From Xiphias gladius (Eukaryota; Chordata; Actinopteri; Istiophoriformes; Xiphiidae), in the NCBI RefSeq assembly GCF_016859285.1, contig NC_053404.1, positions 11,868,105 to 11,932,104 of the forward strand: a DNA stretch of 64,000 nt, written 5' to 3'. Position numbers and translations under genes: made by a program. Below, one piece after another: positions 23,440 to 34,916 of this stretch (position 1 is its first letter; every line of letters starts with the position of its first letter). The notes under the pieces were generated by a model, which was given only the letters and a program-made list of their open reading frames with translations, was not told the origin of the DNA and did not search any database.

Positions 23440-25500
23440 ACAGCTCTTGCACATAGCCTCATTCAAATATCTCCAAAATGAAGTGTACATCAATAGTTTA
23501 GTGCTCCATGACTTCTGTCCAGGTTGGCCAATATGGTCAAGCACATGATGACCCAGAATTAATTTTAACTGTGGTGGGAGTCCAGAGACTACCCTCGGTT
23601 TCTTTTCAGCACTGCAGCCAGGCTGACAGAGAGTCATAGCTCCGTTGATCCATGTATTCCTATAGCTCTCAGTAGTGATGATGTCATGAGTTTCTTTAAT
23701 GATAAAATTCGAAATATTAGAGAAAAAATTCACCACCTCCTGCCCTAAATCTGCACCGATTTATCTTCAAACACAGGAACCTTAGAAACAGCTGTAAAAC
23801 CTGATATAGATTCACACAGTTCTTCTGCCATCGACCTTCACCAAATAACTTCAACAATGTCTTCATCTAAACCATCAACCCGTCTCTAGACCCTATCCCA
23901 ACTAGGCTGTTTAAGGAAGTTTTACCCTTAGTTAGCACTTCTTTGCTAAATATAATCAATCTGTCCTTGTTAACAGGCTATGTAACAAAGTCCTTTAAAT
24001 TAGCTGAAATTAAACCTCTTCTTAAAAAGCCTACTCTTGATCCAGATGTTTTAGCCAGCTATAGACCCATATCTAACCTTCCTTTTCTCTCTAAGATCCT
24101 TGACAAAGCTGTCGCCAATCAGTTGTGTGACTTTCTAAATAATAATTTAGATTTGAGTCACAGAGTTCCACAAGGTTCTGTCTTCGGACAAGTTCTATTC
24201 ACCTTATACAGGCTTCCTTTAGGCAATATTATCAGGGCACACTCCATAAACTTCCATTGTTATGCAGATGATACCCAATTGTACTTGTCAATGAAACCTG
24301 ATGAAATCATGATCAGTTAGCTAAACGTCAAGCATGCATTAAGGACATAAAGACCTGGATGACCTGCAACTTTCTGCTTTTAAACTCAGACAAAACTGAA
24401 GTAATTGTGCTTGGCCCCCAACACCTCAGAAACAAATTATCTAGTGATATACTTACTCCAGATGGCACTGCCCTGGCCTCCAGTACCACCATTAGGAATC
24501 TCTGAGTTATCTTTGATCCGGATATGTCCTTTAACTCCCACATAAAACAGACTTCGAGGACTGCCTTTTTCACATATGTAACATTGAAAAAATCAGGCAC
24601 ATCCTTTCTCAAAAAGATGCAGAAAAACTAGTCCATGCTTTTGTTACTTCTATGCTGGATTATTGTAATTCCTTATTATCAGGCTGTCCCAACAAATCTC
24701 TAAATACTCTCTAGTTGATCCAGAATGTTGCGGCACGAATACTGAGAGGAACTAGGAAAAGAGATCATATTGGCTCCCTGTAAAATCCAGAATATCATTT
24801 AAAATCCTCCTCCTCACCTACAAAGCCCTTAATAATCAGGCAACATCATATCTTAAAGAGCTCATAGTACCCTATTATCCCACTAGAACACTGCTCTCCC
24901 AGAATGCAGGCTTACTTGTGGTTCCTAGAGTCTCCAAAAGTAGAATGGGAGGCAGAGCCTTCAGTTATCAGGCTCCTCTACTGTGGAACATTCTTCCAGT
25001 TTGGGTCCAGGTGGCAGACACCCTCTCCACATTTAAGAGTAGGCTTAAAACCTTCCATTTTGATAAAACTTATAGTTAGGGCTGGCTCAGGCTTGTCTTG
25101 AACCATCCTCTAGTTATGCTGCTATAGGCCTAGTCTGCCGGGGGACTTCCCATGATACATCGTGATCCTCTCTCCTCCTCTCCCTCTCCATCCATACACA
25201 TTCATATCCCATCAATGCTTGTTACTAACTTGGCTTCATCTCTCTCCCGTATTTTTCTGCTTTCTTGTCTCGCTCCTCTCTCTTCCTGTCACTTTCTGCA
25301 GATATTTCTGCGTCTGGAGCTGCAGAGTCTGGATCAGTGACTACAGACCACCTACTGCCCCCATGATCCTGCTTAACACCCATTGCTACAATTATTATTA
25401 TTATCATTATTATTATTATATTTAGTCTGAGTACAATTATTATTAATAGTCTTATTATTAGCTCTATTATTATAATGATTAGTTTTATTATAAGTCTCAT
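23440..25500 (+). mobile_element. Broken non-LTR retrotransposon (L2-type LINE)
   Basis: Pieces of a LINE polyprotein can be read in order across frame breaks. A pre-RT segment (SSDDVMSFFNDKIRN, about 23675–23720) is followed by the RT entry region ([18 protein letters not shown], about 24057–24110), HRVPQGS with [11 protein letters not shown] (24160–24290), then LNSDKTEVIVLGP (24379–24420). The post-RT region includes LDYCNSLLSGCPNKSL and IQNVAARILRGTRKRDH, and the C-terminal GGRAFSYQAPLLWN runs to about 25077. A 3' UTR ends in an ATT-type microsatellite from 25391, as in many L2-like tails. Stops, frameshifts and an internal deletion make it inactive. The clade call is from remembered motif order and is less certain than the LINE call. 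Confidence 0.85.
23943..24320 (+). pseudogene. Reverse-transcriptase fragment with internal deletion
   Basis: This 125-codon open remnant of the LINE reads from [20 protein letters not shown] through the RT entry motif, then jumps from FLNNNLD straight to HRVPQGS. Roughly 110 residues normally between these points, including the first catalytic aspartate motif, are missing. The YADD motif with the other catalytic aspartates is still present. The frame ends at a stop soon afterwards. Confidence 0.8.
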
Positions 25501-25507
25501 TATTTTT
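25391..25507. repeat. Imperfect (ATT)n microsatellite
   Basis: ATT/TTA triplets with interruptions follow the LINE 3' end directly and probably derive from its repeated tail. Confidence 0.8.
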
Positions 25508-25509
25508 AT

Positions 25510-28330
25510 CCATCTTTATGTGGAACCTGTATTGTGCGATGTTCTCTTTCCTCCCTCCTTTGAGCTAAATATTTATTTATATAGCTGAGAGTCACAAAAA
25601 TGTTTACAAGGAATATGATTGAAATTTGTTTTTAGGAAATGAGGGAAAATGAACAAAAACATCTAAAAAGACATCTCTATGAAAAACATACCGTATACCT
25701 GATGGACAAATGTACAGGGCTTAATGACCTACACCTTAAACCATGTTTTCATTTATTTAAAAAAAGGTTAGCCTCTTTTCTGCAGCTGATGCTAACAGAT
25801 GAAGACACATAGTGGTTGTCAGTTAAAGAGGATGAGATGTACCATTTGGACCATTTGGAGCACACTCAACAGCTGGAGAACTCCTGGTCTGACTTAGGGC
25901 GATGTATTTTTCACCAGGTAAATAAGGCCACCTCAACAATCTGGATGTCAGAGCATTCACTCTGTATTCTAATTGTAGAATGTCAAAAACATTCATAAAA
26001 CTCAGTCCTATATACTGTATGAGAGGCTGGGGGAATTGGAATAAATTTCTTTACCCCACAGGTCAATGCAACCTTTGGCAGGTCCTTCAATATGACTCAT
26101 GTTGTGCAGACAACCTCTGTTCCAACCCACAAAACTTTATTTTAAATTCTGGTCAAGATGCAAAGGTTTTCAAAGACAACAAATACTGTACGTCATACAC
26201 AACTGAAGGGATGTGTGTTTAAAATGATTTTCCATTTAGTGTAATGGTGCAGCCATATAAAAACAGCATCTTGGATTGCAATATTTGGCTCACTATGCAT
26301 TAAATATGATAAATGAACTACTAAAAAGAGTAAAGATATAAGTGATGTTGTCAAAGACTGTAAAAAAAAATGTTGTATCTAAATTTGAATTAACTTAAGG
26401 AGAAACTGGAGTGGAATATTGGTAAAATGTTCCTACATGTGCTGAGGTAAAACAGCCAAATATTATGAAAATACAAATTATAATTTTCCTCAGAGGTAGA
26501 AGAAGTATTCAGATCCTTTACTTAAGTAAAAGTACCAATACAGCGATGTAAAAATACTCCATTTCAAGTAAAATACCTTAGTTAAAATAAGTATTGGCAG
26601 AAAAATTTAGTTAAAGTGTTAAAGTTAAAGTACTGGTTTGGTCCCTCTGACTGATATATTATTATCTGAGCAGTGTGTAAGCAGTGTGTGTAAAGAGCAT
26701 GTGTGTAAGCAGCATGTTACTGTTGTAGCTGGTGGATGTGGAACTAATTTGAACTACTTTATATACAGTTTTATATACAGGGACACAAGATACTAAATCT
26801 AAGGGATCGTGAGATGATTAATGGGAAAGAAGGAAAAACAAAGTTCTGATACACAGATGTTTTTTTGACTTTTTCTCTAATCTTTAATTTTGTTGAGATA
26901 TTGGATCATTTTCTCACAGACATCTGATACGTGACCCTGACTACACACTGCTTTTTGTAAGACATCAGAAGCCAAAAAGTTTGGAAACCAGTGGTTTAAT
27001 CTTAGGCAATGTGCTGTATTTTGAAAACATGTTATATTATCCATTGTGTATAATCTTCATCTTAAAAGTAACTAGTAACTAAAGCTGTCAAATAAATGTA
27101 GTGGAGCAGAAAGTATAATATTTCCCTCTGAAATGTAGTTGAGTGGAAGTATAAAGTAGCATAAAATGGAAATACTCAAGTAAAGTACAAGTACCATGAA
27201 ATTGTACTTACGCATGGTACTTGAGTAAATGTACTTAGTTACTTTCCACCAATGATTTTCCTTCTACTCCCTCAAACTCCTAGGTGATAGAACATACAGT
27301 ACACCGCCAAATTAATTATGGGCTGAAATTCCTCCGGAACTCTCAAAAGCTGTGTGATCGTATTATTATCATATCAAAGTATCATTTGCTAAGTTAGTTA
27401 ATAATCACCCTGTCGACTGATCATATCCACATCACAGCTCAAGTGTGAGATTTCGTGCAATTAGATTAATTTACACGCAGAGTATGAAAGAATTTACGCC
27501 TGCACTTGTGTTAAAAGGCAATACACATCAACTTTGATTTTTGAGAAGATCAATGTTTGAGAAAATTAGTTTAATGACAGGATAATATGACTGTTGTCAA
27601 ACCTCTGCTCAGTATGTCAGCAATGCAAATGCCTTCAATGATTTTGAAACATGCCCTGATGCACTAATGATACTGGAGAGAAAAATCACTTTAGCATGTT
27701 TACATAACATTTCAAAAGATCAGATGAGAGTGGTGCACCACTATGAGGCACATTGTATGAGTCAAATTCCAAACACAATTGTAAGAAACACCAAAAAGAG
27801 ATCTTTGGACATAATCTTACCAACTGTGATCTACGGTTCACACTGTAGTTGGGGGTCCTTGACAAACAGATGTTTGGCCCTTGCCCTGAAAAGGTTTGGG
27901 GACTGCTTGTGTCATTGTTGGTGGGGTAAACAAAATAACACAAGTTTTATATATATAAAGGCGGATTGATGAATGCCAGTTGTCAGACAGCTGTAACTAT
28001 CACATCCCTTTTGGGTGGTTTTGTAACTGCTTTTTAGCTTTGTCAGTGCAGTTTGTATTTGGGAAAAGTGAGGCAGTTGTGTTTGTTTGTTTATTTGTTT
28101 ATTACCAATATGCAGCTGACAATTGGGCACAGATGACTTGTGGTCTTTTTGGACCTTCATTGTTTAATTTAAAGTGCTGGTTAGCATATCTCTATGAAAA
28201 TGAAAACTGTTTATAAATATAATTAAGTTAATGAGTCATTTTCTTTTATGTGTTTATATTATTGTATCTTCATCTACACTACGTAAACAGCATTTGGAAG
28301 CGCATTAGTAACTCTGTAGAATCTCAATTC
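25510..28330. other. Intergenic, socs6–rttn (right part)
   Basis: No gene is supported. The stretch contains the hAT-type element at 26494–27252. The remaining frames (up to about 100 codons near 27.7–28.2 kb) overlap on both strands and show no domain or splice-linked continuation. Confidence 0.6.
26494..27252. mobile_element. Non-autonomous hAT-type transposon
   Basis: The left end 'cagaggtagaagaagtattc' is followed by 'agatcctttacttaagtaaa'. The right end, reverse complemented, reads 'attggtggaaagtaactaag' then 'tacatttactcaagtacc'. These are the two characteristic ends of a fish hAT-related element ('cagaggtgga…' termini) whose ends are rich in paired 'acttaagtaaaagtac' and 'tactttacttgagtatttcc' phrases. 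The element is about 760 bases with no transposase frame. The class is from remembered terminal sequences. Confidence 0.7.
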
Positions 28331-28339
28331 AGGTTATGC

Positions 28340-28540
28340 TACACAGTGGTACCTCATGAACGCACCCTGGTCGACTACAGGAAGCGGAGTGACGCTGGCG
28401 CGGTTGTCGAAAACAAACCCGGGCAGACGTTGTTGACATGACACTGGCAGAGACTCACCTTCTAAACTGACAAGCCTTGATAGCTGATGAAGCTTTTTTT
28501 TACCTGGTTTCTACACAGGGACACGCAATATACACCGGAC
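28340..28540 (+). promoter_or_regulatory. rttn: rttn promoter and 5' UTR region
   Basis: A CpG-containing stretch (about 28355–28435, with GACGCTGGCGCGGTTGTCG) sits directly before the start codon, in contrast to AT-rich surroundings. It faces the socs6 promoter about 9 kb away in divergent orientation. The transcription start is not determined. A 'ttttacctggtttctacacag' tract ending at 28518 could be a 5' UTR splice acceptor. Confidence 0.45.
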
Positions 28541-30541
28541 ATGGAGTTATCTCCCCTTATAAAGAAAATAGGTAGGCTAACTTAGTAGCTAAGGAAATGT
28601 AGCTTAGGACCAGGGTGCTGACATTACCTGAATTTATCAACAAAAGATATTAACTGCCTGCATGCTAGCTAACTATAGCCGTTCTCTTTAAATGTATGTT
28701 TTTAATTTGATCTGTTATCTAGCTGATTTTTGTTATATATAACGTTACCATATAATGTAGAGTTGTAGCTAATTGACGTCGCTGACGTTAGCTAAGGACC
28801 CCAGGTTAATTCTACTTTCACTCAACGTTAGCTAACTAGCTAGTTAAAAACAAAACTTAGCTAACTTTGCTACACTTTCTCCTCCCAACTTAACAATTTG
28901 TTTTCTACAAACCTTAGGCCACTCTTTGGTGGAGATAAGAGTTCGAGCATTGAAGAACATCATATGTAAACTGGACCATTCCCTGATTTCCGTCTCTGAC
29001 ATTGTCCAAGAAAAGATGCTGTTTGTGTATCTTCTGGAGTGGTTTAATTTCCCCGAGGTGCCAATGCAAGCGGAGGTCCTTGAGTTGCTCACAACTTTAT
29101 CAAAGGTAGATAACTATATGTCTTAGTAGGAGATAATTCTGAAAGGGCAGTAGCCTGAGAGGAACAGCATATTCGGCAGCTGATCCTATGAATGTGTAAC
29201 AAAGTAAAATAGACTGATAACAAACAAAAAACAAAAGATTAATCTTTGCCTTTTCCAACATATAGCACCAACACGTTTTTTTAAACTGTGCTCAAACCAC
29301 AAACACCATTTACTTTCTAATAAATACAGTATTAGCAGGGCATGAATGCAGTGAAGTCTGCCCAGTGACATTTTGATGCCAATACACATCCTGAGTGCTT
29401 TTACAGTGCCACACCTAACATCACACTGAACACTATATTTTCCATTTCATGACTACTTACTTTGTCATTTTGTCTTTCAAGCACCCTAGTGCAGCCCAGA
29501 TGCTGAGAGACATTGGGGCGGTGGACTTCCTCAGCCAACTGTCTCCTAATGTGGAGCCCAGACTGCGAACTGTCATCAGTGGAACCCTCGACCAGCTGTT
29601 CCAGCTACCTGATCTACTGCCCACTAAAACAATAGTCTACACTCATGGACTGCATAATACTCCAACAGGTGTTGCAAGTTAAACCAAAAATTTGTTTGTG
29701 TTTAGAGTCTGTCATCTGCAAATTACTAAATGTTCATAATCTTATGTTGGAGAGAGGTGGGAGAGGATGATGTAGATTGTAATTTACCTTTACATACATC
29801 TTTGAGCCCCCACAGTTGTTTCCCCTGAAGATGATTTTCCTAAAATGGGCTATTTTCACAAGAGTGTACCAGCCCATACAGATGTACCTCCTCATAAGAT
29901 AGCAGGTACCAGTATTTTGAAAACATAATCTCAAATTTTGTAATGTCCTGGGTTTTGTCTTGAATTTTGCCTCAATTTTTCACCAAAGGAAAAGTATCAT
30001 TCTTTCCCTTAAAATCTTCATTTTGTTTTACAGTGCATAAGTCTGTGAAATGTCTAAGGTTTTCTGTGTTTCCGTGGCTGACTTTGACAAACACAGACAG
30101 ACACATACTTTCATCCAATGAAAGGTGAGAGACAATACATGTCTATAACTAATATTATAATATATGCCCAATTAAAATGCTGTGTAAAATTAATAAAATA
30201 ATTATATCATTCAGGAAATCTGACAAAATATTTTGTGTCAACTTACGTACATGAGAATTTTTTGAGTTATAAATATATTTGGGTTGGATGCCTTGTCCTA
30301 CATAAAGGAAAGATTTCATTTAGTTGTTTTCCTTTTCACTAAGCTTTTTGGTTTAATCAACTTCAGAATTGCACAGTGATGTGAAATGACTGAATATTAA
30401 ATATATCTTTAATACTTTTGAAACAGTTCTCTAAGGAGCAACAACCCAAACTTGGTGCGGACCACATGTGATCTTCTGTGTGATGTCATTATGCAGGACT
30501 TTCCTCCTGAGATCTTCCTGCAGAGGCCAAGTATTGTAAAG
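28541..30541 (+). CDS. rttn: rttn exons 1–6 (residues 1–234)
   Basis: Exons: 28541–28571, 28918–29105, 29482–29668, 29816–29905, 30034–30124, 30427–30541. Exon 2 encodes the rotatin N-terminal armadillo-like domain (about residues 11–110), with the very conserved [20 protein letters not shown]. Exon 3 continues it with [20 protein letters not shown]. Exon 5 carries [20 protein letters not shown]. Phases at exon ends are 1, 0, 1, 1, 2, 0 and all junctions are GT–AG. Confidence 0.93.
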
Positions 30542-33500
30542 GTACCATCACACTACCATGATCTTAGTGAAAAACACTGATAGTATTGTAAATATGCAAA
30601 CATTTATGTTTATCTATACTGGTATTTTTAAAAAATGTGAATGGAAAGAACAAACTTAAAACTCTACCAGACAGACATTGTGCTACAATGGATGCAGTTC
30701 CCTGTATTAGCAGTCACAGGTTTGATCCTAGGCTATAACAGGTCATTTTCAGAATGGATGCCATTTTTTTTTTAATCACCTTGAGATACAGTGGGTTTTC
30801 TTTTAATGTTTTGGTGTCAACTCTAAGGTTACGCTGATCTCAAATACATTCAGTGAGCACTTTGTTAGGAACACCTGTACACCTTCTTACTCATATACTC
30901 ATATTTTAGTTTAAAGGCTGTAGGCTTATTAAAGGCTATTTTTGTCATTCTAACTTCTAACTATCAGATGCAATGCCTAAGACATTTTCTCCAGTTGTTC
31001 ATAATATTTTGTGTTCTTTTTTATTCACATCAGTTAGCTGAACTGCATTGTTTTGAGGGGCTAGTGTGACCACCTCATAATGGAGTTATGGGATGGACAC
31101 TCTAGCCATTGTCAACATAACCTGTCAAATAGTGCCCTTGAACAAAGCACCAATTTATAATTCTGTGTCCCTGAACTTGTAGGAGGATGTGAGACCTCTG
31201 GAGGCCCACTGTGCTTGAGCAGGCACTAGATTGCTGTGAGGATAGAGTTTGGTTCTGATATACCTCTTGTATGGTGTGAAAGTCCTTCGTGGAACGTTTT
31301 GCTTCTTTCCTCTTAAGGCCTTCTTGAATATCAGAGATTCTGTAAAAATGGAGGTGTTTGAACTGTTCCCATAATGGTCTTGTTGGGTTTGGAGCAATCT
31401 CAATTGTCCTATGTTGCAAATGAAAAGGTCAGTGTGCTTGTGTCAAGTTAGCGTGTACTGTAACTGAAATCATTTGGGGCCAGGTGATACATGGGGGCAT
31501 TCAACAGATATGCTCTCTCCTCATCTCTGTAAAAAGTGGTGTGTACTTTTTCATGTACAGTATTTACAGGTATAATGTCAGCAACTACGTGCATCTGTTA
31601 TCTGAATCTTCATTTCATTGGCATAGACAGAATGTTGGAGGAGACATAATTTTGCCCCCATGAGCCACTGTGAACATTACTATCTTGTAAATAAAGTGGT
31701 GCATTATATTACATCGGTCTCAGGGCAGTATTAGCTTACTGTCACCCAACAGTCTTATCATCAAAAACAAATCAATATGGGAAAGTACTCATCTTCTTGT
31801 GGCTTTACTAGCCCCTCCTTTGATTTACTAGAGCTATTAAGCTAAATTAAAATATTTGGATTTAGAGACATGAATTCATTAACTACAGAGGGCAGGATCT
31901 GAATTTGGAACAAATTGCTGTTTCAATAATTCAATTCCACCTGCCCTTCTAATTTCGTGAACTTTTTACAACTTTTATATCACTGTCTGAGTTTAGGTCC
32001 TATTTATACATAGTTTTTGTGCATTGTTTGTCTCAGCTTGAACTCTGTTTTTTTCTGTTTTTAAACTAGCCCAATTACAACAATATCCGAACTACATATT
32101 ACTCGTCATTAATTATGCCTTTAAAAACCTTACCATACCCCTGTTTCACAGTAATATACCACCTCTGACATCCCCTCCTGGTTTCAGAACCTTCTGTCCC
32201 TGCTGAGGGTTGGTTCAGGTAAAGGTGAGGTGGGCTACCTCCACTTGCAGGCTCTGTCCTGTCTGCAGCAGCTTTGTGTAGGGCTAAGGAGGAGACTGCG
32301 GTTTCATCAAGATCCAAGCTTCTACTCTACAAAACAAGGTAGCATGCCTTATGAGTTAGGCTGATGTACAGATATTTTAACAAGTATTTTTTAATGCTGA
32401 TATCAGGGGTTTTCAGTGGCTATAAATTATTTTTGCATTCTTATCCTGTTCGGTACATACTGTGCTGCTGGTTTTTTATTTTATAAAGTAACAGTAAATT
32501 ACCTGGTTGCACTAAGGCACTCATTTTGAATCAAATTGTTTTACATTTTTCAAGCATAAACTTATTTTTAAAAAATAAAACAGTTAATATATGCATCAGC
32601 AGTATTTTTTTTATAATTCAAATAACTACCTAATCCTACTGACTAATTTCTCACAAGGGGGATATTTGAACACCATCATGTTTCATTTTCTCTCTGCTTT
32701 ATCATGCAACTATTTGCTTCTTGTTTTTGTTTTGTTCTGTTAGATCCAGTGTCCCAGAACTCATCCTTTTCCTGCTCCCAGGAGGTACGGGAGACCCAGC
32801 GTTCCCAGGCCTCCTCCCCAGGGGGAGAGTGCTCTTCCCGGCCCTCTGTAGTGGGACGCACGGGCCAGAGAGCCAGAGGAGATGGCCAAGATGGAGATGC
32901 AGCTTCCAACAGGTGTGTGCATATAGGCAATTCTGAAGAAAATAAATGAAATGATGAAAAAAAAAAACATCATCACTTTCTCTGCATGTCCTTAGTAATC
33001 CTTTTGAGTGAGGGCAGAGATTCAGTTTGGCTTCTATCTCACTTCTGAGGCATAAGTGATATTATGTCAGAACTGTATGACTCCCTTGCTTGAAGAAATA
33101 ACTTTTAATATGATTAAGCATTGCAGTCAGTAAAAAGATAGTCTTATACTTTTTGGAAATTTGTGCACAGTAGGATTTTTTTTTTATTTTTATTTTTTGT
33201 TGCTTTGAAAATGACAAAATTGCTAGTGACACCAGCAACCCGCACGAAAAGATAAAAGGCTGAGGAAGGCTGTGGAGGATTTCATTCCTCTTTATAAATA
33301 TGAATAATACCAGAAGCCCTCTAGCGGCTAGTCTGCAGTGTTGAAAAATGACTTCTGATTCCTGTAATGGCATATTCAGTTTTTTATGATCCATCCCTGT
33401 ACAGCTCATACGTCATTCTTTGTATTTGAGTGGTCCAAGCACAGATCATGAATTTACGGTCGTTTCCCTCTCGTGTCTGTGATTCATCCCAGTAGCAGCT

Positions 33501-34832
33501 CGCACAGAGTTGGAGCAGCAGTCCAGGACCCCCGACAGACATCCCAATCACCTGCAGATATGGCCCATTTGGAACTTCCTGACTTGGGTTTAGAAGATGT
33601 CCTGGAGCTGCAGTTACAGCAGCTCACTTTGGCACAGTTTACTGTTGCTATCATGGAGCATGCTATACCACTTCTTAAGACAGGTAGGAGTCTTTGTATT
33701 TTTTTTTTTTAATAAATGTGGATGGGAGGAAAGATTTTTCTAAAATATACTGTATAATTAAATGATCACTGTCTGTTTCTCCTCCTTTTTTGTTTGAGAT
33801 ATTGCAAATATCCCCACACCTGTTTCCCTACATTGACGGTGTGCCATTAGCTATTATTTTATCTTGTCAAAAAAATCTCCCATGCTCTTGCTCTTTTCTC
33901 TCTCGTTTCTCAGAGGGTTTGCATGTATTCCATCGTGTTCTGGAGCTGCTGTGCGACGCTGTCCTCCTGCTTGGGGACAGTGTTTGTGAGCTCGTCTGGG
34001 ACGATCGCAGCTTGGTGGGCATGGAGCTGGCAAGTCATAACACAGCTCATGACAGCTTCTTAAGTAGATGAATGGATACATTTCACTGAAAAGGGGAAGT
34101 GGGTTGGCCACCAGACAATTTCGTAAATACACACAGGCATATGGTACTCAACTGTCAAGGAGAACTGTAGACATGTGATTGAGCTGAATGAATTATACAA
34201 GGTTGCAAAGGCTTTCTGCTGGTTACAAAGAGCCTCTCACACACAGATGTACACCTCTCTTCTGTACCCTGGGGTTTATCTAATCACAGAATTACTGGGT
34301 TAGTAAATGTCTTCATTTATTATGTGGATAAAGTCCACACAGTGGATTGTGTTAAACTTGTATGTGTTTTTTTTTTTTTTTTTTTTACCATGCAGAATAA
34401 TTTGTTATCCTCCCTGGCTGTTTTGAGCATGTTCCTCTGCAGGGGGACTTATACACTTGTCAAACCCATGCCCCTCTGGCCCTCTGCTGTTTAATACATG
34501 CCCAGAGCCTTGCAACCTGAGAGCTGTTTTGTCATCTTTATGTGGAAAGCAGCTTTTCTGTGCTAGACCTTTGGGTTTTTCCTATGGGAATGGGCAGAAC
34601 TGTTCATGCCAGCCACAGCAATGCACAGGGCATCTACTGCCCCCTGCTGGTATTTATCTTATACTGTTCAATTTCTGCTCCCAGAACAAAGTGGCTGAGA
34701 ATAGATTGTCCCAATTTATTCATTCTGAGATAGGATGGATCTGTATCTTGTCCTAAAATAACCCTGAAATCTGATTACATTCAATTCATAACCCCTGGAA
34801 CGAACAATTTTCTCTTGACTTCCAGCCAGTGG

Positions 34833-34916
<84 letters not shown>

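Noticed and set aside
31102..31419. Overlapping minus-strand frames of 105 and 82 codons in rttn intron 6
   Set aside because: No domain, and the two overlap in different frames within probable repeat debris.
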